The position numbers and the translations under genes are program-made. Source: Actinomycetota bacterium (GTDB lineage Bacteria; Actinomycetota; Thermoleophilia; RBG-16-64-13). Taken from it: a stretch of 5,948 bases of DNA. Shown here in pieces: positions 4,997 to 5,948 of this stretch. Every line of letters starts with the position of its first letter. Position 1 is the stretch's first letter. The notes beneath the pieces are model-generated. The model saw only the letters and a list, made by a program, of their open reading frames with translations, did not search any database and was not told the DNA's origin. The stretch is taken from contig JAMDDA010000216.1 of NCBI GenBank assembly GCA_023488925.1, positions 389 to 6,336 of the forward strand, read 5' to 3'.

Positions 4997-5182
4997 ATGC
5001 TGCTCGTCCCCGGCGCCTCGCAGCCGCTCGCTCAAGGCCTCGCCCCGCGCCTCGTCACGGAGCTCCTTGGCCATTGGCAGATCGGCCTCACCATGAACAC
5101 CCACAGTCACGTGGTGCCCGAGATGGCCGCCGAGGCGGCGGAGGCGAAGGAGGACGTCCTGGGGCAGTTGGGCAATACGTAG
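4997..5182 (+). pseudogene. Tyrosine recombinase (integrase) C-terminal remnant, catalytic Tyr replaced by His
   Basis: The frame reads LAQGLAPRLVTELLGHWQI then GLTMNTHSHVVPEMAAEAAEAKEDVLGQLGNT and stops at 5182. This is the C-terminal end of phage-type integrases, whose consensus is LLGHSSIxLTxxTYSHVxPEM. The LGH histidine is present, but the catalytic Tyr of TYSHV is His (CAC at 5102-5104, one transition from TAC). The upstream HxxR box, the lysine and first arginine boxes, and the N-terminal arm- and core-binding domains are absent. The frame is open back to about 4916, with sequence that does not resemble integrase. It lies about 130 bases from the right attachment repeat, the normal place for an island's integrase. 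The fragment cannot catalyse recombination. The start given is only the first Met in frame. Confidence 0.85.
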
Positions 5183-5231
5183 CCCATGATGCTATAGTCG
5201 CATCCGCTCAGGCAGGAAGCGAGCCCGGCCA

Positions 5232-5255
5232 GGCAGTATTCGAGGCAGTACGGCC
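5232..5255 (+). repeat. Right-end repeat, candidate integrase arm-type site
   Basis: GGCAGTATTC, two bases, GGCAGTAC, one base, GCC: 21 of 24 bases identical to 917-940, in the same orientation. It ends 56 bases before the right 45-bp repeat. In a circularised element, the two copies would flank the core on either side. Confidence 0.5.
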
Positions 5256-5311
5256 CCGGCCACTGCCAGAGGTTCCTAAGGTCGTAGCGGTATTTGCAGG
5301 CATGATTGCGA

Positions 5312-5356
5312 CGTGCCCCCGTAGCTCAGGGGATAGAGCAGAGGTTTCCTAAACCT
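5312..5356 (+). repeat. Right attachment-site repeat (attR): 5' half of the intact tRNA-Arg
   Basis: Identical over 45 bases to 778-822, starting three bases before the tRNA and ending at the fourth base of the 3' anticodon strand. This copy carries the 5' half brought in by the element, joined to the native 3' half. The tRNA's upstream region is thus now island sequence. A weak TATTTG (5291-5296) is the only -10-like box at a suitable distance. Confidence 0.88.
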
Positions 5357-5386
5357 CGTGCCCAGGTTCGATTCCTGGCGGGGGCA
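5315..5386 (+). tRNA. tRNA-Arg (anticodon CCT)
   Basis: A full cloverleaf can be drawn. The 7-bp acceptor stem GCCCCCG/CGGGGGC has discriminator A at 5386. The D stem is GCTC/GAGC, and the anticodon stem GAGGT/ACCTC encloses loop TTCCTAA with CCT at 5348-5350. A 4-nt variable loop precedes the T stem CCAGG/CCTGG with loop TTCGATT. CCA is not encoded. It reads the AGG arginine codon. It is the reconstituted gene at the right border of the island: the 5' 42 nucleotides come from the element's repeat and the 3' part is native. Confidence 0.96.
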
Positions 5387-5415
5387 CTTCGGAGCTCCCG
5401 GCAAATCTGCATGAA

Positions 5416-5445
5416 GGCGCCGAGTTCTCCGTGCTGCGGAGCGCC
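5416..5445 (+). terminator. Weak hairpin downstream of the tRNA
   Basis: GGCGC (5416-5420) can pair with GCGCC (5441-5445), with inner CTCCG (5427-5431) and CGGAG (5437-5441) competing for one shared base. There is no proper U-tract (TGTTG follows), so termination is uncertain. A second small hairpin, AGCGG/CCGCT (5487-5491/5499-5503), lies closer to the next gene. I see no riboswitch I can name between tRNA and adenine deaminase. Confidence 0.25.
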
Positions 5446-5525
5446 TGTTGCAGTCCTGCTCGTGCTCACGCCGGAGATGCAGTCGTAGCGGGGAAACGCC
5501 GCTGCGAAACACTACTGCCAAGGGG

Positions 5526-5948
5526 ATGATGGGGAAGAACCGGTCGTCGGCAGGACTGCGCAGCTCCGGGCCGGACGGCCCGGGGGAGAGCCGCGTCTGG
5601 GCGGCGGTCGGGTCGGGCCACGCCGCTCCCCGCGGGGACTCGACCGGGGCCCTGCGGCGCGTGGCGCTGGGTGAGGAGCCCCCGGATCTCGTCATCGCCG
5701 GCGGCACCATGTTCGAGGCGGTGACCGGGGAGTTCCTGCCCGATCGGGCTCTCTGGGTGAAGGACGGTCGCATCGCGCGGGTGACGGCGTCCTCTGAATC
5801 GGTGCCCTCCGGGGTTCCGGTGCTGGACACCTCTGGGCTCATCCTGGTGCCCGGCCTCATCGACGGGCACACGCACATCAACCGCCTGTTCGTCCCCGAG
5901 TTCGTGCGCGCCCTTCTGCCCACCGGGGTGACCTCCGTGGTTACCGAG
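5526..5948 (+). CDS. Adenine deaminase-like amidohydrolase, 5' part
   Basis: An open frame of 141 codons runs off the right edge. ATG codons at 5526 and 5529 are both in frame; AAGGGG (5520-5525) lies directly before, so 5529 has the better though short spacing, and GTG at 5661 is a possible later start. After a Gly/Pro/Arg-rich leader, the sequence follows the Ade pattern: LRRVALGEEPPDLVIAGGT, then ALWVKDGRIARV, then GLILVPGLIDGHTHI with the metal-binding HxH, then FVPEFVRALLPTGVTSVVTE, equivalent to the ...EFARAVLPHGTTTVV segment of adenine deaminases. The reaction would be adenine to hypoxanthine plus ammonia in purine salvage. The usual IES after HxHI reads IN here, so another amidohydrolase specificity is possible. 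Host-like GC content; outside the island. Confidence 0.8.
   Translation, partial: MMGKNRSSAGLRSSGPDGPGESRVWAAVGSGHAAPRGDSTGALRRVALGEEPPDLVIAGGTMFEAVTGEFLPDRALWVKDGRIARVTASSESVPSGVPVLDTSGLILVPGLIDGHTHINRLFVPEFVRALLPTGVTSVVTE

Larger units (their letters stand above)
778..5356. mobile_element. Degraded integrative element (genomic island) inserted in tRNA-Arg(CCT)
   Basis: The element is bounded by the 45-bp direct repeat of the tRNA 5' half. It has a tyrosine-recombinase C-terminal remnant next to its right end, similar GGCAGTA-based repeats near both ends, and lower GC than the flanks. The genes outside (HAD phosphatase, tRNA, adenine deaminase) look like core genes in host composition, whereas the genes inside are accessory types: DUF4145, an HsdR_N-like nuclease, DUF3800, DUF6941 and HicAB. 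No intact integrase or excisionase is recognisable, and three reading frames are broken. It is therefore probably immobile unless helped in trans. tRNA targeting by tyrosine recombinases is well established; the element's type (prophage remnant, ICE remnant or defence island) cannot be decided. Confidence 0.82.

Noticed and set aside
5276..5923. Long minus-strand reading frame across the tRNA and the adenine deaminase start
   Set aside because: Its ESNLGTRFRKPLLYPLSYGG segment is the antisense translation of the tRNA gene, a well-known false protein, and the rest is antisense to the deaminase gene.
1..5948. CRISPR array, rRNA or complete insertion sequence
   Set aside because: No regularly spaced repeats, no rRNA sequence and no transposase reading frame were found on either strand.

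Overview
The window is a high-GC bacterial chromosome segment interrupted by a small, decaying genomic island. The flanks are very GC-rich (45/60 bases G+C at 121-180, 50/60 at 5581-5640). The island is lower (36/60 at 4381-4440, 26/60 at 2341-2400). GC content and an apparently leaderless promoter 7 bp before the first gene fit an actinobacterium or a similar high-GC lineage; no species can be named.

The ancestral locus can be reconstructed. A HAD-family phosphatase gene runs leftward off the window (599-1, minus). It was followed by a tRNA-Arg(CCT) gene and then an adenine deaminase-like gene running off the right edge (5526-5948, plus). An element has inserted inside the tRNA gene. A 45-bp perfect direct repeat (778-822 and 5312-5356) covers the tRNA 5' half through the anticodon arm. 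The left copy is an orphan half-tRNA; the right copy is joined to the native 3' half and forms a complete tRNA (5315-5386). The roughly 4.5 kb between them is the island.

Near each island end, in the same orientation, is a 24-bp repeat built on GGCAGTA (917-940, 5232-5255), plausibly an integrase arm-type site. Beside the right end lies the C-terminal remnant of a tyrosine recombinase (4997-5182) in which the position expected for the catalytic tyrosine is histidine. The element therefore looks immobile on its own.

Cargo from left to right: a small unknown minus-strand gene under a near-consensus SOS/LexA-type box; a DUF4145-family gene with an in-frame TGA replacing an expected Trp; an intact stand-alone HsdR_N-like PD-(D/E)XK nuclease-domain gene; a DUF3800-family pseudogene broken by a 14-bp duplication, a TAG stop and a probable 1-nt deletion; and a cassette bounded by 21-bp perfect inverted repeats (3579-3599, 4894-4914). 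The cassette holds a DUF6941-family gene and a HicA/HicB-like toxin-antitoxin pair behind its own promoter. It appears to have truncated the DUF3800 gene on its left and abuts the integrase remnant on its right.

The island reads as a degraded defence-type element: nuclease-associated genes are largely broken, while the toxin-antitoxin module is intact. The strongest new points are the 5'-half tRNA integration geometry, the inverted-repeat-bounded DUF6941-hicAB cassette, and the DUF4145/HsdR_N/DUF3800 cluster.
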